Positions 51,341 through 61,093 of a DNA stretch of 64,000 nt are shown here, piece by piece. The stretch's first letter is position 1, and each line of letters starts with the position of its first letter. The position numbers and the translations under genes are program-made. The notes beneath the pieces were generated by a model. That model did no database searches. It saw nothing but the letters and a program-made list of their open reading frames with translations, and was not told the origin of the DNA. The stretch is from Paraburkholderia hospita (lineage in GTDB: Bacteria; Pseudomonadota; Gammaproteobacteria; Burkholderiales; Burkholderiaceae): assembly GCF_002902965.1 (NCBI RefSeq), contig NZ_CP026107.1, positions 992,001 to 1,056,000 of the forward strand, given 5' to 3'.

Positions 51341-52681
51341 TCAACGCACGAGGCAAGGGCGCTTGTTGTCGAACTTCCAGTTCGGAATCAGGTATTGCAT
51401 CGCGACGCCATCGTCGCGCGCGCCGAGTCCGTGCTGCTGATACAGCGCGTGTGCCTTTTCGAGCGCGTCCATGTCGAGTTCGACGCCAAGGCCCGGCTTC
51501 GCCGGCACCTTCACCTTGCCGCCGACGATCTGCAGCGGATCGCGCGTCAGATACTGGCCGTCCTGCCAGATCCAGTGCGTGTCGATCGCGGTGATCTTGC
51601 CCGGCGCAGCCGCCGCGACATGCGTGAACATCGCGAGCGAAACGTCGAAGTGATTGTTCGAATGCGAGCCCCACGTGAGGCCCCAGTCGTTGCACATCTG
51701 CGCGACGCGCACCGAGCCCTGCATCGTCCAGAAGTGCGGGTCGGCGAGGGGAATGTCGACCGATTGCAACTGAATGGCGTGGCCCATCTGGCGCCAGTCG
51801 GTGGCGATCATGTTGGTCGCTGTCGGCAGGCCCGTCGCGCGGCGGAATTCCGCCATCACTTCGCGGCCCGAGTAGCCGTTCTCCGCGCCGCACGGATCTT
51901 CCGCATACGCGAGCACGTCGTGCTGGTCGTGGCACAGGCGGATCGCTTCGGCCAGCGACCACGCGCCGTTCGGATCGAGCGTCACGCGTGCTTCAGGGAA
52001 GCGTTCGGCCAGTGCCGTCACCGCCTCGATCTCGGCGTCGCCCGCGAGCACGCCGCCCTTGAGCTTGAAGTCGTTGAAGCCGTAACGCGCCTGCGCGGCT
52101 TCGGCAAGTCGCACGACGGCTTCAGGCGTCAGCGCTTCTTCCGTGCGCAGGCGTTCCCAGTCGTCGCGTCCTTCGACGCCGCTCGCGTACGGCAGGTCCG
52201 TCTTGTTCCGATCGCCGATGTAGAACAGATAGCCGAGCATTTCGACTTCGTCGCGTTGCTGGCCTTCGCCGAGCAGCGCTGCAACAGGCACGCCCAGGTG
52301 CTGGCCGAGCAGGTCGAGGAAGGCGGCTTCGAGCGCTGTCACGGCATGGATCGTCGTGCGCAGATCGAAGGTCTGCAAGCCTCGGCCGCCCGCGTCGCGG
52401 TCCGCGAACTGCTTGCGTACCTTGTTGAGCACGGCCTGCAGATTGCCGATCGACTGGCCGACCACGAACGGACGCGCATCGTCGATCGTCTTGCGGATGT
52501 TCTCACCGCCCGGCACTTCGCCGACGCCTGTGTTGCCCGCGCTGTCGCGCAGAATCACGATGTTGCGCGTGAAGAACGGGCCGTGCGCGCCGCTCAGGTT
52601 CATCAGCATGCTGTCGCGGCCGGCGACGGGGACGACGCGCAATTCGGTGACGGTTGGGGCGCCTTGGGTAATCGTAGACAT
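51341..52681 (-). CDS. gudD: D-glucarate dehydratase
   Basis: A 446-residue enolase-superfamily enzyme giving 5-keto-4-deoxyglucarate from D-glucarate. Motifs are the KxK-like NDFKLKGG, metal ligands around [11 protein letters not shown] and [15 protein letters not shown], and the catalytic His in [10 protein letters not shown]. Length matches GudD. It precedes kdgD by 92 bp in the same direction. Confidence 0.94.
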   Translation of the reverse strand: MSTITQGAPTVTELRVVPVAGRDSMLMNLSGAHGPFFTRNIVILRDSAGNTGVGEVPGGENIRKTIDDARPFVVGQSIGNLQAVLNKVRKQFADRDAGGRGLQTFDLRTTIHAVTALEAAFLDLLGQHLGVPVAALLGEGQQRDEVEMLGYLFYIGDRNKTDLPYASGVEGRDDWERLRTEEALTPEAVVRLAEAAQARYGFNDFKLKGGVLAGDAEIEAVTALAERFPEARVTLDPNGAWSLAEAIRLCHDQHDVLAYAEDPCGAENGYSGREVMAEFRRATGLPTATNMIATDWRQMGHAIQLQSVDIPLADPHFWTMQGSVRVAQMCNDWGLTWGSHSNNHFDVSLAMFTHVAAAAPGKITAIDTHWIWQDGQYLTRDPLQIVGGKVKVPAKPGLGVELDMDALEKAHALYQQHGLGARDDGVAMQYLIPNWKFDNKRPCLVR

Positions 52682-52777
52682 GAGAGTCGGTCCTGGGGTT
52701 GGGTCCCAAAAGTGGCCTGTGATGGGCCTGTGAAATTCAATGAAAGAGGTTCGCGCTGCCGCGTCCGACGTGAAACG

Positions 52778-53839
52778 CTACGTCTGCGCGACGATCTCGA
52801 CCCAGTTCGCGCCGCGTCCGCCTTCGCAGCGCGAAACGGCGGATAGGGCGCCCGAGTCGGCGTCGATCGCGTACACGACGACCTGCGCGGACTTCTCGCC
52901 GCAAGCGACGAGAAAGCGGCCCGACGGGTCGATCCTGAAGCCGCGTGGTTGCGCTTCCGTGTCGGTGAAGCCCGCGTATTCGAGCGAGCCTTCGCGGGTC
53001 GCGCGGTAGGCGATCAGACGGCTCGACGTGCGCTCGGCGACGTAGACAAGGCGGCCATCGGGTGTCACCTGCAAATCGGCGCCCCAGACGAGCGTCGCGG
53101 CTGTCGCAGGATCGATTTGCGCGGTGCGCAGGCAGCCATCGTTCAGATGCGCGAGCGACGGTGCGCGCGGCGATACGCTGCGTGCCGACAGCGCGCCTGT
53201 TTCGCCATCGCGCGAGAACACGGCGACTGTCGCGCGAAATTCGCTCGACACGTACAGCGTTTTTTCATCGGGCGACAAGCGCAGATGACGCGGGCCGAAG
53301 CCCGCTTCTACGGGCACCTTCTGCACGAGTTCGAGCGTTGCGTCATTCGCGTCATGGACGATCGCAAAACAGAACACCATGTCGGAGCCTAGCGACGTCG
53401 CGTAGGCGAAGCGGCCATCCGCCGACGTGATCACCGCGTGCGCATGCACGAAGCCTTCGACCACCTGGTGCGGCCTGATTTCAGCGCTGTCCAATGGCCT
53501 TGCGCGATATAGGCTCACGGACGACTCGCCGTACGATGCGCCGAGCAGCCAGTCGTCCGATGGCGTCAGCGACAGATACGCGAGACTCGATTCGATGGAC
53601 GCGGTTCGCAGATGCGCGAGACTGCCCGTGTGCGGATCGACCGAATACGTGACGATGCACCGCTGCGCGCCGCGCGTGGCAGCGTGCAGCACGCGGCCAT
53701 CGGCGGAAAGGGCGAGTGGCATCACGGTGTCGCCGGCCGGATGGCGTGCGATGCGTTCGATGCCGCCCGTCGAACCATCGACGCGGAAGACGGCGAGATC
53801 GCCATCCACCGCGTTCGAGACGATTGCGAAAAACGTCAT
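52778..53839 (-). CDS. lactonase family beta-propeller (6-phosphogluconolactonase-like)
   Basis: A 353-residue seven-bladed beta-propeller of the Pgl/YbhE lactonase family: VLHAATRGAQRCIVTYSVD, FGPRHLRLSPDEKTLYVSSE and RGFRIDPSGRFLVACGEKS are blade motifs. It probably opens a sugar-acid lactone feeding the glucarate route. The ATG at 53839 overlaps the garR stop (ATGA); a longer frame would lie inside garR. Confidence 0.87.
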   Translation of the reverse strand: MTFFAIVSNAVDGDLAVFRVDGSTGGIERIARHPAGDTVMPLALSADGRVLHAATRGAQRCIVTYSVDPHTGSLAHLRTASIESSLAYLSLTPSDDWLLGASYGESSVSLYRARPLDSAEIRPHQVVEGFVHAHAVITSADGRFAYATSLGSDMVFCFAIVHDANDATLELVQKVPVEAGFGPRHLRLSPDEKTLYVSSEFRATVAVFSRDGETGALSARSVSPRAPSLAHLNDGCLRTAQIDPATAATLVWGADLQVTPDGRLVYVAERTSSRLIAYRATREGSLEYAGFTDTEAQPRGFRIDPSGRFLVACGEKSAQVVVYAIDADSGALSAVSRCEGGRGANWVEIVAQT

Positions 53840-54729
53840 TTCGGCTGCTGTCCGATTTCGTGGTCGGCGAGATATTCGAGCGCGCGAACCATGCCCGAAT
53901 GGTCCCATGCCTTGCCGCCGTGCGCCGCGCAGGCGTTGAACAGCGCCTGACAGGTCGACGTGGCCGGCAGCGAAACGCCGAGCGCTTGCGCTGTGGATAG
54001 CGCGAGGTTCAAATCTTTCTGATGCAGTTCGATCCGGAAGCCCGGGTCGAACGTGCGCTTCGTCATGCGCTCGCCGTGTACTTCGAGAATGCGCGACGAA
54101 GCGAAGCCGCCCATCAACGCCTTGCGCACTTTCTCCGCATCGACGCCGGCCTTCGACGCGAGCAGCAGCGCTTCGCCCACGGCCTCGATCGTCGCGGCGA
54201 CGATCACCTGGTTCGCGACCTTGCAGATCTGGCCCGCGCCCACTTCGCCGATCAGCGACACGTTCTTGCCCAACATGTCGAACATCGGCTTGACCTTGTC
54301 GAACGTGGCTTGCGCGCCGCCTACCATGATGGTCAGCGACGCGGCCTTCGCGCCGACTTCGCCACCCGAGACGGGCGCATCGAGATAGTCCGCACCTTTC
54401 TCGCGCACGCGGGCCGCGAAGTCACGCGTGGCGATGGGCGAGATCGAGCTCATGTCGACCACGATCTGCCCCTGGCGCAGCTTGCTCGCGACGCCGTTTT
54501 CGCCGAACAGCACGCGTTCGACGTCAGGCGTGTCCGGCACCATGATGAAGATCACGTCCGCTTTTGCGGCGACATCCGCAGGGCTCGCGGATGCCGTCAC
54601 GCCTGCCTGCGTCAGTTCGTCGGGCACGCCGCTGCGCGTGAAGGCGGTGAGCTCGATGCCGTTCTTGCGAAGATTGGCCGCCATGGGCTTGCCCATGATG
54701 CCGAGTCCGATGAAGCCTGCTGTTTGCAT
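53836..54729 (-). CDS. garR: tartronate semialdehyde reductase (2-hydroxy-3-oxopropionate reductase)
   Basis: A 297-residue beta-hydroxyacid dehydrogenase: Rossmann GFIGLGIMGKPMA, substrate loop DAPVSGGEVGA and catalytic Lys in CKVANQVIV. It reduces tartronate semialdehyde to glycerate, the product of the neighbouring GarL aldolase. It lies 51 bp after garL. Confidence 0.92.
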   Translation of the reverse strand: MQTAGFIGLGIMGKPMAANLRKNGIELTAFTRSGVPDELTQAGVTASASPADVAAKADVIFIMVPDTPDVERVLFGENGVASKLRQGQIVVDMSSISPIATRDFAARVREKGADYLDAPVSGGEVGAKAASLTIMVGGAQATFDKVKPMFDMLGKNVSLIGEVGAGQICKVANQVIVAATIEAVGEALLLASKAGVDAEKVRKALMGGFASSRILEVHGERMTKRTFDPGFRIELHQKDLNLALSTAQALGVSLPATSTCQALFNACAAHGGKAWDHSGMVRALEYLADHEIGQQPK

Positions 54730-54780
54730 TCGCTACTCCCGATAGTGTGATGTGAGGTGACGTCCGTGCGTTCAGGCCGC

Positions 54781-55575
54781 TCAAGCCGGCATGAAGTGCT
54801 GGCGGACGTTGAGCGCGCCGCTGCGCAACAGGCCCATGTCGGCGCACACGGAGACCAGTGTGGCGCCCATGCCGAGATAGCGCTCGGCGTCCTGCTGCAC
54901 GTGCGCGAGGATGCCGGACGGCTTGCCCGCTGCCTTCGCGCGTTCGAAGACATGCGCGATGGCCTGCTGAACGTCGGGGTGACCGGCGTTGCCCAGTTGG
55001 CCATGCGCGGCGGCGAGGTCGGAAGGGCCGATGAAGACGCCATCGACGCCATCGACCGCGAGAATCTCGTCGATCGCAGCGACGGCCGCGCGGCTCTCGA
55101 TCTGCACGATGACGCAGATGTTGTCGTTGACCACTTGCAGGTAGTCCGTCACCGCGCCGTACCGATTACCGCGCTGACCCACCGACACGCCGCGAATGCC
55201 GTGCGGCGGGTAGCGGGTCGCGGCGACGGCGCGGCGCGCGTCGTCGGCGCTGTCGACGAACGGGATCAGGAAGTTGAAAAAGCCCGCGTCGAGCATGCGC
55301 TTGATGATGACGTTGTCGTTGGACGGCGGGCGCACGATGGGCGCGGAGCGGCTGTCTTTCAGCGCCATCAGCTGTGGTATCAGCGTGAGTTCGTCATTGG
55401 GCGCGTGCTCGGCGTCGAGCAGGATCCAGTCGAAGCCCACGGTGCCGAGTAGTTCGGTCGTAATCGGGCTGGCCAGTGATGCCCAGCAGCCGATCAGGCG
55501 CTCGCCGTTTTTGACGGCGGCGCGAAAGCTATTCGGTAGTGGTTGATAGGGTTGATACGGTGACGACAAAGCCAT
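54781..55575 (-). CDS. garL: 2-dehydro-3-deoxyglucarate aldolase
   Basis: A 264-residue HpcH/HpaI-family metal aldolase: [27 protein letters not shown] (catalytic His), [15 protein letters not shown] and [15 protein letters not shown]. It splits keto-deoxyglucarate into pyruvate and tartronate semialdehyde. It heads the leftward gar operon and is divergent from the semialdehyde dehydrogenase. Confidence 0.93.
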   Translation of the reverse strand: MALSSPYQPYQPLPNSFRAAVKNGERLIGCWASLASPITTELLGTVGFDWILLDAEHAPNDELTLIPQLMALKDSRSAPIVRPPSNDNVIIKRMLDAGFFNFLIPFVDSADDARRAVAATRYPPHGIRGVSVGQRGNRYGAVTDYLQVVNDNICVIVQIESRAAVAAIDEILAVDGVDGVFIGPSDLAAAHGQLGNAGHPDVQQAIAHVFERAKAAGKPSGILAHVQQDAERYLGMGATLVSVCADMGLLRSGALNVRQHFMPA

Positions 55576-55804
55576 CTCTATCTCCTGGGGTGGGCGCTGC
55601 CTGCCCGGCGAAGTGCGTCTTGCGAAATATGGTATGTCATAGGACGTCCGAACACAAGATACGTTGTCAGTTGACTGCGAGAAAGGATGGTAAACCCTGA
55701 AGGCTTATGGCAAGCGCCGCGCCGCCTGAAGCGCGCATTGCGTCATGGTCGAAGTATGTTGTACGATGACCGATGTTAAATCGGCCAAATGGAGACGAGA
55801 CATC
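55576..55804. promoter_or_regulatory. divergent promoter region of glucarate genes
   Basis: 229 bp between garL and the dehydrogenase. It contains CGTTGTCAGTTGAC (near 55663) and TGTTGTACGATGA (near 55759), loosely like the CGTTGTCCTACAACG palindrome in front of the FadR-type regulator. Both may be weaker regulator sites. Confidence 0.45.
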
Positions 55805-57388
55805 GTGCAATTGACAGGTGACATGCTGATCGGGCGGCAGGCAGTTCATGGCGCAGACAGGGCGCTGCGCGCATTCAATCCATCGACGGGCGAGGAGATC
55901 GACACGCCCGTTTTCGGCAGCGGCACGGTAGAGAACGTCTCGCGCGCCTGCGAGCTGGCCGCGCGCGCTTTCGACACCTACCGGCATCTTCCGCTTTCAC
56001 AGCGGGCCGAGTTTCTGGAGCGGATCGCGGATGGCATCACGGCGCTCGGCGATGCGTTGATCGAACGCGCGCACGCCGAATCCGGGCTGCCGAAGGCGCG
56101 GCTGGAAGGCGAGCGCGCACGTACCACGGGGCAGTTGAAGCTGTTCGCCAATGAAGTGCGCGCGGGCCAATGGCTCACAGCGACGCTCGATTCGCCGTTG
56201 CCCGAGCGCAAGCCGTTGCCGCGCTCGGATCTACGCATGCAGAAGATTCCCGTTGGGCCGGTGGCCGTGTTCGGCGCGAGCAACTTTCCGCTCGCGTTCT
56301 CGGTGGCTGGCGGCGACACGGCGGCGGCGCTGGCCGCCGGATGCCCGGTCGTCGTCAAGGCGCATCGTGCTCACCTCGGTACGTCGGAGATGGTCGGGCG
56401 CGTCATTCAGCGCGTGGCGGCCGAAATGAACCTGCCCGAAGGCGTGTTCTCGATGATCGTCGGCGCGGGCAGCACGGTCGGCGAGGCGCTCGTCGCGCAT
56501 CCGGCCATCAGGGCGGTCGGCTTCACGGGCTCGCGCGCGGGCGGCACGTCGCTGATGAAGGTCGCGGCGAATCGTCCCGAGCCCATTCCTGTGTACGCGG
56601 AAATGAGCAGCATCAATCCCGTGTTTCTGTTACCCGTTGCACTGGCTGCGCGTGGCGACGCGATCGCGCGTGGTTTCGTGGATTCGCTCGCGCTCGGCGC
56701 GGGGCAGTTCTGTACGAATCCGGGGCTGGTGATCGGTATCGACGGTCCCGAACTGCGCGCGTTCACGCAAGCCGCGGCGCAGGCGCTCGATCAGAAGCCC
56801 GCGCAGACGATGCTCACGTCGGGCATTCATGCCGCGTATCAGGAGGGCGAGGCGAGGCTCGCTGCCATCCAAGGCGTCGAGCCCGTTGCGCAGGGTCTCG
56901 AAGCAACGGGGCCGACGCAGGCGTGCGCGGCACTGTTCGTCACCGATGCAGCCGTCTTTCTGAAGAAGCCCGAACTGGAAGACGAGGTGTTCGGTCCCGC
57001 ATCGACCATTGTGCGGTGCAAGGACGAGCAGGAACTTCTCGTGGTCGCGGAGCACTTCGCGGGACAACTGACGGCGACGATTGCAATGGATCGCGACGAC
57101 GTGCAACTCGCGAAGAAGCTGGTGCCGATTCTGGAGCGCAAGGCGGGGCGTCTGCTCGTCAACGGTTTCCCGACAGGCGTCGAAGTGTGTCACGCGATGG
57201 TGCACGGCGGGCCGTTCCCGGCAACGGCGGACAGCCGCGTGACGTCCGTCGGCTCGACGTCGATCGAGCGCTTTCTGCGTCCTGTGTGTTATCAGGATTT
57301 TCCGGCTGAACTGCTGCCGCAGGCGCTGGCCGACGATAATCCGCTCGGACTCTGGCGTCGTCGCAATGGGCAGATCGTCAACGCGTGA
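55805..57388 (+). CDS. 2,5-dioxovalerate (alpha-ketoglutarate semialdehyde) dehydrogenase
   Basis: A 527-residue aldehyde dehydrogenase. Core motifs: [15 protein letters not shown], the nucleotide loop FTGSRAGG, catalytic Cys in [10 protein letters not shown], and [13 protein letters not shown]. It oxidises the KdgD product to 2-oxoglutarate. The GTG at 55805 is chosen because GGAGACGAG precedes it and length then agrees with the family; an upstream ATG frame begins at 55745. Confidence 0.9.
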   Translation: MQLTGDMLIGRQAVHGADRALRAFNPSTGEEIDTPVFGSGTVENVSRACELAARAFDTYRHLPLSQRAEFLERIADGITALGDALIERAHAESGLPKARLEGERARTTGQLKLFANEVRAGQWLTATLDSPLPERKPLPRSDLRMQKIPVGPVAVFGASNFPLAFSVAGGDTAAALAAGCPVVVKAHRAHLGTSEMVGRVIQRVAAEMNLPEGVFSMIVGAGSTVGEALVAHPAIRAVGFTGSRAGGTSLMKVAANRPEPIPVYAEMSSINPVFLLPVALAARGDAIARGFVDSLALGAGQFCTNPGLVIGIDGPELRAFTQAAAQALDQKPAQTMLTSGIHAAYQEGEARLAAIQGVEPVAQGLEATGPTQACAALFVTDAAVFLKKPELEDEVFGPASTIVRCKDEQELLVVAEHFAGQLTATIAMDRDDVQLAKKLVPILERKAGRLLVNGFPTGVEVCHAMVHGGPFPATADSRVTSVGSTSIERFLRPVCYQDFPAELLPQALADDNPLGLWRRRNGQIVNA

Positions 57389-57417
57389 TCATCTGACGCG
57401 ATTGGCTTTGTAACGAA

Positions 57418-57447
57418 AAAGCGGCCATGTATTCAGGCCGCTTTCTT
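57418..57447. terminator. bidirectional intrinsic terminator
   Basis: AAAGCGGCC (57418-57426) pairs with GGCCGCTTT (57436-57444), 9-nt loop, with T-rich sequence after on the plus strand and A-rich before. It ends both the dehydrogenase transcript and the converging regulator transcript. Confidence 0.85.
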
Positions 57448-57467
57448 CGTTTGATCGACGTAGTGCT

Positions 57468-58229
57468 TTACAGCGAGCGTGTCGCCGCCGCTTCTTCCGC
57501 CTGGGCGCTTGCGCGGCGCAGGCGTTCGCGGCTGCTCGACAGATGCATGCGCATCGCCGCGCGCGCACCATCGGGATCTTTGCGCGCGATCGCATCGAGA
57601 ATATTTTCGTGTTCGAGATTCACTCGCGCCATATAGGCGTTGGGATCGCTTTGCGCGAGCCCCGCCGAATCCACGCGATGCCGCGGAATCAGCGCCGTGC
57701 CCAACTGCGTGAGAATGTCGACGAAGTAGCGGTTGCCCGTCGAGCTCGCAATTGAAATATGAAAGCGCAGATCGGCGGCCGTGCTGTCACCGCCGACGCG
57801 GCTCGTTTCTTCGATGGCATCGAGCGCCGCACGAATCTTCGCGATATCGCGTTCGCTTGCGCGCTGCGCGGCGAGCCCCGCGCATTCCGTCTCGAGGCTG
57901 ATGCGCAATTCCAGCACCGACAGCACATCGTTCAACGTGGTGGCGGGCACCATGTCCAGACCGAGTGGCTCGCGGCGCGGCTCCAGTACGAAACTGCCGA
58001 TCCCGTGGCGCGTTTCGATCACGCGATTGGCCTGCAGACGCGAAATGGCTTCGCGTACGACGGTGCGGCTGACGCCAAGCAAGGACATCAGCGTTGTTTC
58101 GGTCGGCAGTTGATCGCCCGGTTTTAGGGCGTGCGAAGTAACCTGCTCGTTGACATAGGCGACGACCTGATCAGCAAGGCTCCCGCGTGCCCGCCGTGGG
58201 GTCGAACCTGGTGCTGCAGACGCGGCCAT
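57468..58229 (-). CDS. FadR-type GntR regulator of the glucarate cluster
   Basis: A 253-residue GntR/FCD regulator: winged HTH (LPTETTLMSLLGVSRTVVREAI) in residues 20-95 and a helical FCD domain with metal-binding His residues (DLRFHISIAS; NLEHENILDAI). The start at 58229 gives a usual N-terminus. It converges with the dehydrogenase and has a perfect TNGT-N3-ACNA-type palindrome in its own promoter, indicating autoregulation and probably control of the glucarate genes. Confidence 0.9.
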   Translation of the reverse strand: MAASAAPGSTPRRARGSLADQVVAYVNEQVTSHALKPGDQLPTETTLMSLLGVSRTVVREAISRLQANRVIETRHGIGSFVLEPRREPLGLDMVPATTLNDVLSVLELRISLETECAGLAAQRASERDIAKIRAALDAIEETSRVGGDSTAADLRFHISIASSTGNRYFVDILTQLGTALIPRHRVDSAGLAQSDPNAYMARVNLEHENILDAIARKDPDGARAAMRMHLSSSRERLRRASAQAEEAAATRSL

Positions 58230-58263
58230 GTAACGCTCCTGGGGATTTTCGAGATTTATCTGC

Positions 58264-58284
58264 ATTATACGTTGTCCTACAACG
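58264..58284 (-). promoter_or_regulatory. promoter and operator of the FadR-type regulator
   Basis: On the minus strand a consensus TATAAT occupies 58269-58264. It is joined directly upstream by the palindrome CGTTGTCCTACAACG (58270-58284), which meets the FadR-subfamily consensus. A repressor there would block RNA polymerase. Confidence 0.7.
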
Positions 58285-58549
58285 AACGGCCGGGTTTGGC
58301 TTACGAGTCGTGGCGGCTGCAAAGCGCTTGTGTGCTCGCGTCGAGCGAATTAACGAGATGCGTCGGACTGGCTTGTCGGACATCGCAACGCAACCGCGAA
58401 TGCTACGGGCGACATCGCGTGAACGTCCCTCACGCTGCAGCAGCCAAAACGTCGTTTCGTGTGCGGTCAACATCACGCATCAGCGATATCGATTCGCTTA
58501 TCCGCAGCAAGAAAGAAAGATTAGGAAACGCGTCATTGATCCTCACGCG

Positions 58550-58672
58550 TTGACTTCAAAAATCGCGTCACCTAGATTGGCGCCTGTCTGGAAATCGCTT
58601 CATATTCTCTCCTTCCACGCAGATGAATAATGATTCCGGGCTTCGGCTATGTGTATTCACATAGCCTTTTTT
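58550..58672 (+). ncRNA. candidate sRNA or porin leader attenuator
   Basis: TTGACT (58550-58555), 17-nt spacer, TAGATT (58573-58578) predicts a start near 58585. A perfect terminator follows, GGCTATGTG (58645-58653) with CACATAGCC (58658-58666), 4-nt loop and T6. The ~88-nt product has a pyrimidine-rich CTCTCCTTCC stretch and no ORF. It lies 120 bp before a porin start, so it is either a free-standing sRNA or the terminated leader of the porin mRNA. No gene lies between the regulator and this promoter. Confidence 0.6.
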
Positions 58673-58791
58673 ACTTTATAAAAGGCAGGAAAGCTAATCA
58701 GTTGCATATAACCAACAAGTAATTTATCGACTTTTAAGCACCTGTATTCTCGCGATCGCAATACATTTTTAAACGAGTGATAGAGGAACAG

Positions 58792-59943
58792 ATGAAAAGA
58801 ACTGCAATTGCGGCTGTTGCATTCACGTTGAGCTCGATGACGATCGCGGCTCATGCACAGAACAGCGTCACGCTCTACGGGCTGATCGATGCAGGTATCG
58901 GCTACGTTCACAACGCCGACTCGAACAGCAACCTGACGGGCATGATCAACGGCAACCTCAGCGGCGACCGCTGGGGCCTGAAGGGCAGTGAAGATCTTGG
59001 CGGCGGCCTGAAGACGATCTTCGCGCTGGAAAGCGGCTTCGATGTCGGCACGGGCAAGATGGGCCAGGGTTCGCGCCTGTTCGGCCGCCAGGCTTACGTG
59101 GGCTTCCAGGGCGACAAGTGGGGCACCGTCACGCTGGGCCGTCAGTACGACCCGATCACGGATACGGTTCAGGGCGTCACCGCCGACAACTATTTCGGCT
59201 CCACGTTCGCGACGCCGGGAGACGTCGACAACAACGACAACAGCGCGCGCGTGTCGAACGCCGTCAAGTATGTGTCGCCGAACTACGCGGGCTTCCAGTT
59301 CGAAGGCCTGTATGCATTCAGCGGCGTGGCTGGCCAGACGGGACAAGGCTATACGTATAGCGGCGCGGCGACGTACTCGGTCGGAAATCTGTCGCTGGCG
59401 GCAGGCTATCTGCGCGCAACCAACAACTCCGCAACGGGCGCGCGCACGAGTTGGGCGAGCAGCACGACGGACTCGATCTTCGACAGCCACATCAACGACG
59501 GCTACGTGAGCGCGAAATCGGTCAGCATCGCTCAACTGGGCGGCCAGTACGTACTCGGCTCGGTGACGTTGGGCGCGTCGTACAGCAACACGCAACTGAA
59601 GGCCGATGCAAGCTCGAGCTTCTCGACGACCGAGAAGTACAACAGCGGCAAGGCATTCGTCGCGTACCAGGCAACGCCCGCGTTGATCGCTGGCGTGGGC
59701 TATGCGTACACGGCGGCATCGGGCGATACGTCGGCGCATTATCACCAGGTCAGCCTGGGCGCGGACTACAACCTGTCCAAGCGCACCGACTTCTATGCCG
59801 TCGCAGCGTATCAGCATGCCAACGGCACGCAGCGTCTGTCCGATGGCACGACGCAGGCAGCGCAAGCATCGATCGGCTCGTACGGCTATAACGGCACGAG
59901 CACGCAAGAGATCGCGATTGTGGGTATTCGCCACAAGTTCTGA
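58792..59943 (+). CDS. outer membrane porin (OmpC/Gram-negative porin family)
   Basis: A 383-residue trimeric beta-barrel porin of the Burkholderiales type. Signal AAVAFTLSSMTIAAHA is followed by QNSVTLYGLIDAGIGY, then LEDLGGG-like SEDLGGGLKTIFALESGF, GRQAYVGFQGDKWGTVTLGR (the constriction/eyelet region) and a C-terminal IVGIRHKF ending in Phe as needed for BAM insertion. AGAGGA precedes the ATG. A strong terminator follows at 59961. Confidence 0.95.
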   Translation: MKRTAIAAVAFTLSSMTIAAHAQNSVTLYGLIDAGIGYVHNADSNSNLTGMINGNLSGDRWGLKGSEDLGGGLKTIFALESGFDVGTGKMGQGSRLFGRQAYVGFQGDKWGTVTLGRQYDPITDTVQGVTADNYFGSTFATPGDVDNNDNSARVSNAVKYVSPNYAGFQFEGLYAFSGVAGQTGQGYTYSGAATYSVGNLSLAAGYLRATNNSATGARTSWASSTTDSIFDSHINDGYVSAKSVSIAQLGGQYVLGSVTLGASYSNTQLKADASSSFSTTEKYNSGKAFVAYQATPALIAGVGYAYTAASGDTSAHYHQVSLGADYNLSKRTDFYAVAAYQHANGTQRLSDGTTQAAQASIGSYGYNGTSTQEIAIVGIRHKF

Positions 59944-59960
59944 CGCATTGCATCTGATGC

Positions 59961-59998
59961 AAAACCCGCATGCGCAATTCGTGCATGCGGGTTTTTTT
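59961..59998 (+). terminator. intrinsic terminator of porin
   Basis: AACCCGCATG pairs with CATGCGGGTT across an ~11-nt loop, followed by a run of seven T. Eighteen bases after the porin stop. Confidence 0.92.
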
Positions 59999-60183
59999 AT
60001 GCTCTTTAAAAATATCCGGTAAGAAAGTTGAAGTAAGCGTAAATGGTATGAATGAAAGGTTTTGCGCTCTTAATTTTGCCGTTATCGAACCGTTAGAAAA
60101 GAGGCAGCGCCGCGAATGAATGCATTTACAGGCTGGCGATGCAAAAGGTCTTTAATGGCAGTTATTGAGGAACGAGGAAGCGA

Positions 60184-61002
60184 ATGCTGAACATCAACAC
60201 CAACATCATGTCGCTGACGGCGCAGAACAACCTGTCGGGCTCGCAAAGCGCGCTCTCGCAGGCGATCGGCCGTCTGTCGTCAGGCAAGCGCGTGAATACG
60301 GCAGCCGACGACGCGGCCGGTCTCGCGATTTCGACGACGCAAACGGCGTCGATCAATGCACTTACGCAAGGGGCTGCGAATGCGAACAACGGCATTTCGA
60401 TGGTGCAGACGACGAACGGCGCGCTGCAATCGATCGTCAGTAACCTGCAGCGTATTCGCCAGCTCGCAGTGGAAGCGGGCGACGGCTCGCTCGATTCGAA
60501 CGCGCTGGCGAACCTGCAGTCGGAAGTGTCGACCCGCTTGACGGAAATCACGCGCGTCGCGCAACAGACCACGTTCAACGGCCAGTCCGTTCTGAGCGGC
60601 ATCGGTACGATCAACTTCCAGATCGGCGCATTCGACAACCAGCGGATCACGGCCGACTTCGGCTCGCAGAAATGGGATGCAGGCAGCCTCGGCGTCAGCG
60701 GGCTGTCGGTTTCGAACGCATCGGGTGCTCAGGCCGCAATGAGCACGATCGATAGCGTTCTCACGAGCGTCAACACCTTCCAGGCAACGCTCGGCGCAAC
60801 GCAGAACACGTTCCAGGCTGCCATCTCGACGACGAACACGCAAGCAACAAACATGAGCTCCGCGCGTTCGCAGATCACCGACGCAGACTTCGCGACCGAA
60901 ACGGCGAATCTGTCGAAGGCACAAGTGCTGCAGCAGGCGGGCATCTCGGTGCTGGCGCAGGCCAACTCGATGCCGCAGACCGTGCTGAAGCTGCTCGAGT
61001 GA
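60184..61002 (+). CDS. fliC: flagellin
   Basis: A 272-residue flagellin consisting almost only of the conserved D0/D1 ends: INTNIMSLTAQNNLSGSQSAL start, RLSSGKRVNTAADDAAGLAI, and the C-terminal QILQQAG-like AQVLQQAGISVLAQANSMPQ. The variable D2/D3 region is nearly absent (about residues 140-200 only), so it is shorter than most Burkholderia flagellins of about 380. A GAGGAACGAGG Shine-Dalgarno precedes the start. No other flagellar gene is near. GCCGTTAT around 60080 is a loose sigma28-like -10. Confidence 0.93.
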   Translation: MLNINTNIMSLTAQNNLSGSQSALSQAIGRLSSGKRVNTAADDAAGLAISTTQTASINALTQGAANANNGISMVQTTNGALQSIVSNLQRIRQLAVEAGDGSLDSNALANLQSEVSTRLTEITRVAQQTTFNGQSVLSGIGTINFQIGAFDNQRITADFGSQKWDAGSLGVSGLSVSNASGAQAAMSTIDSVLTSVNTFQATLGATQNTFQAAISTTNTQATNMSSARSQITDADFATETANLSKAQVLQQAGISVLAQANSMPQTVLKLLE

Positions 61003-61093
61003 CGGCTGCGCGGGCTGAGGTATATTGCGAGGCTGTCCCGCAAGCGCACATGAAACGGATGATGTTCATGTCGCGAGCCCGCCCCGGAGCCGT

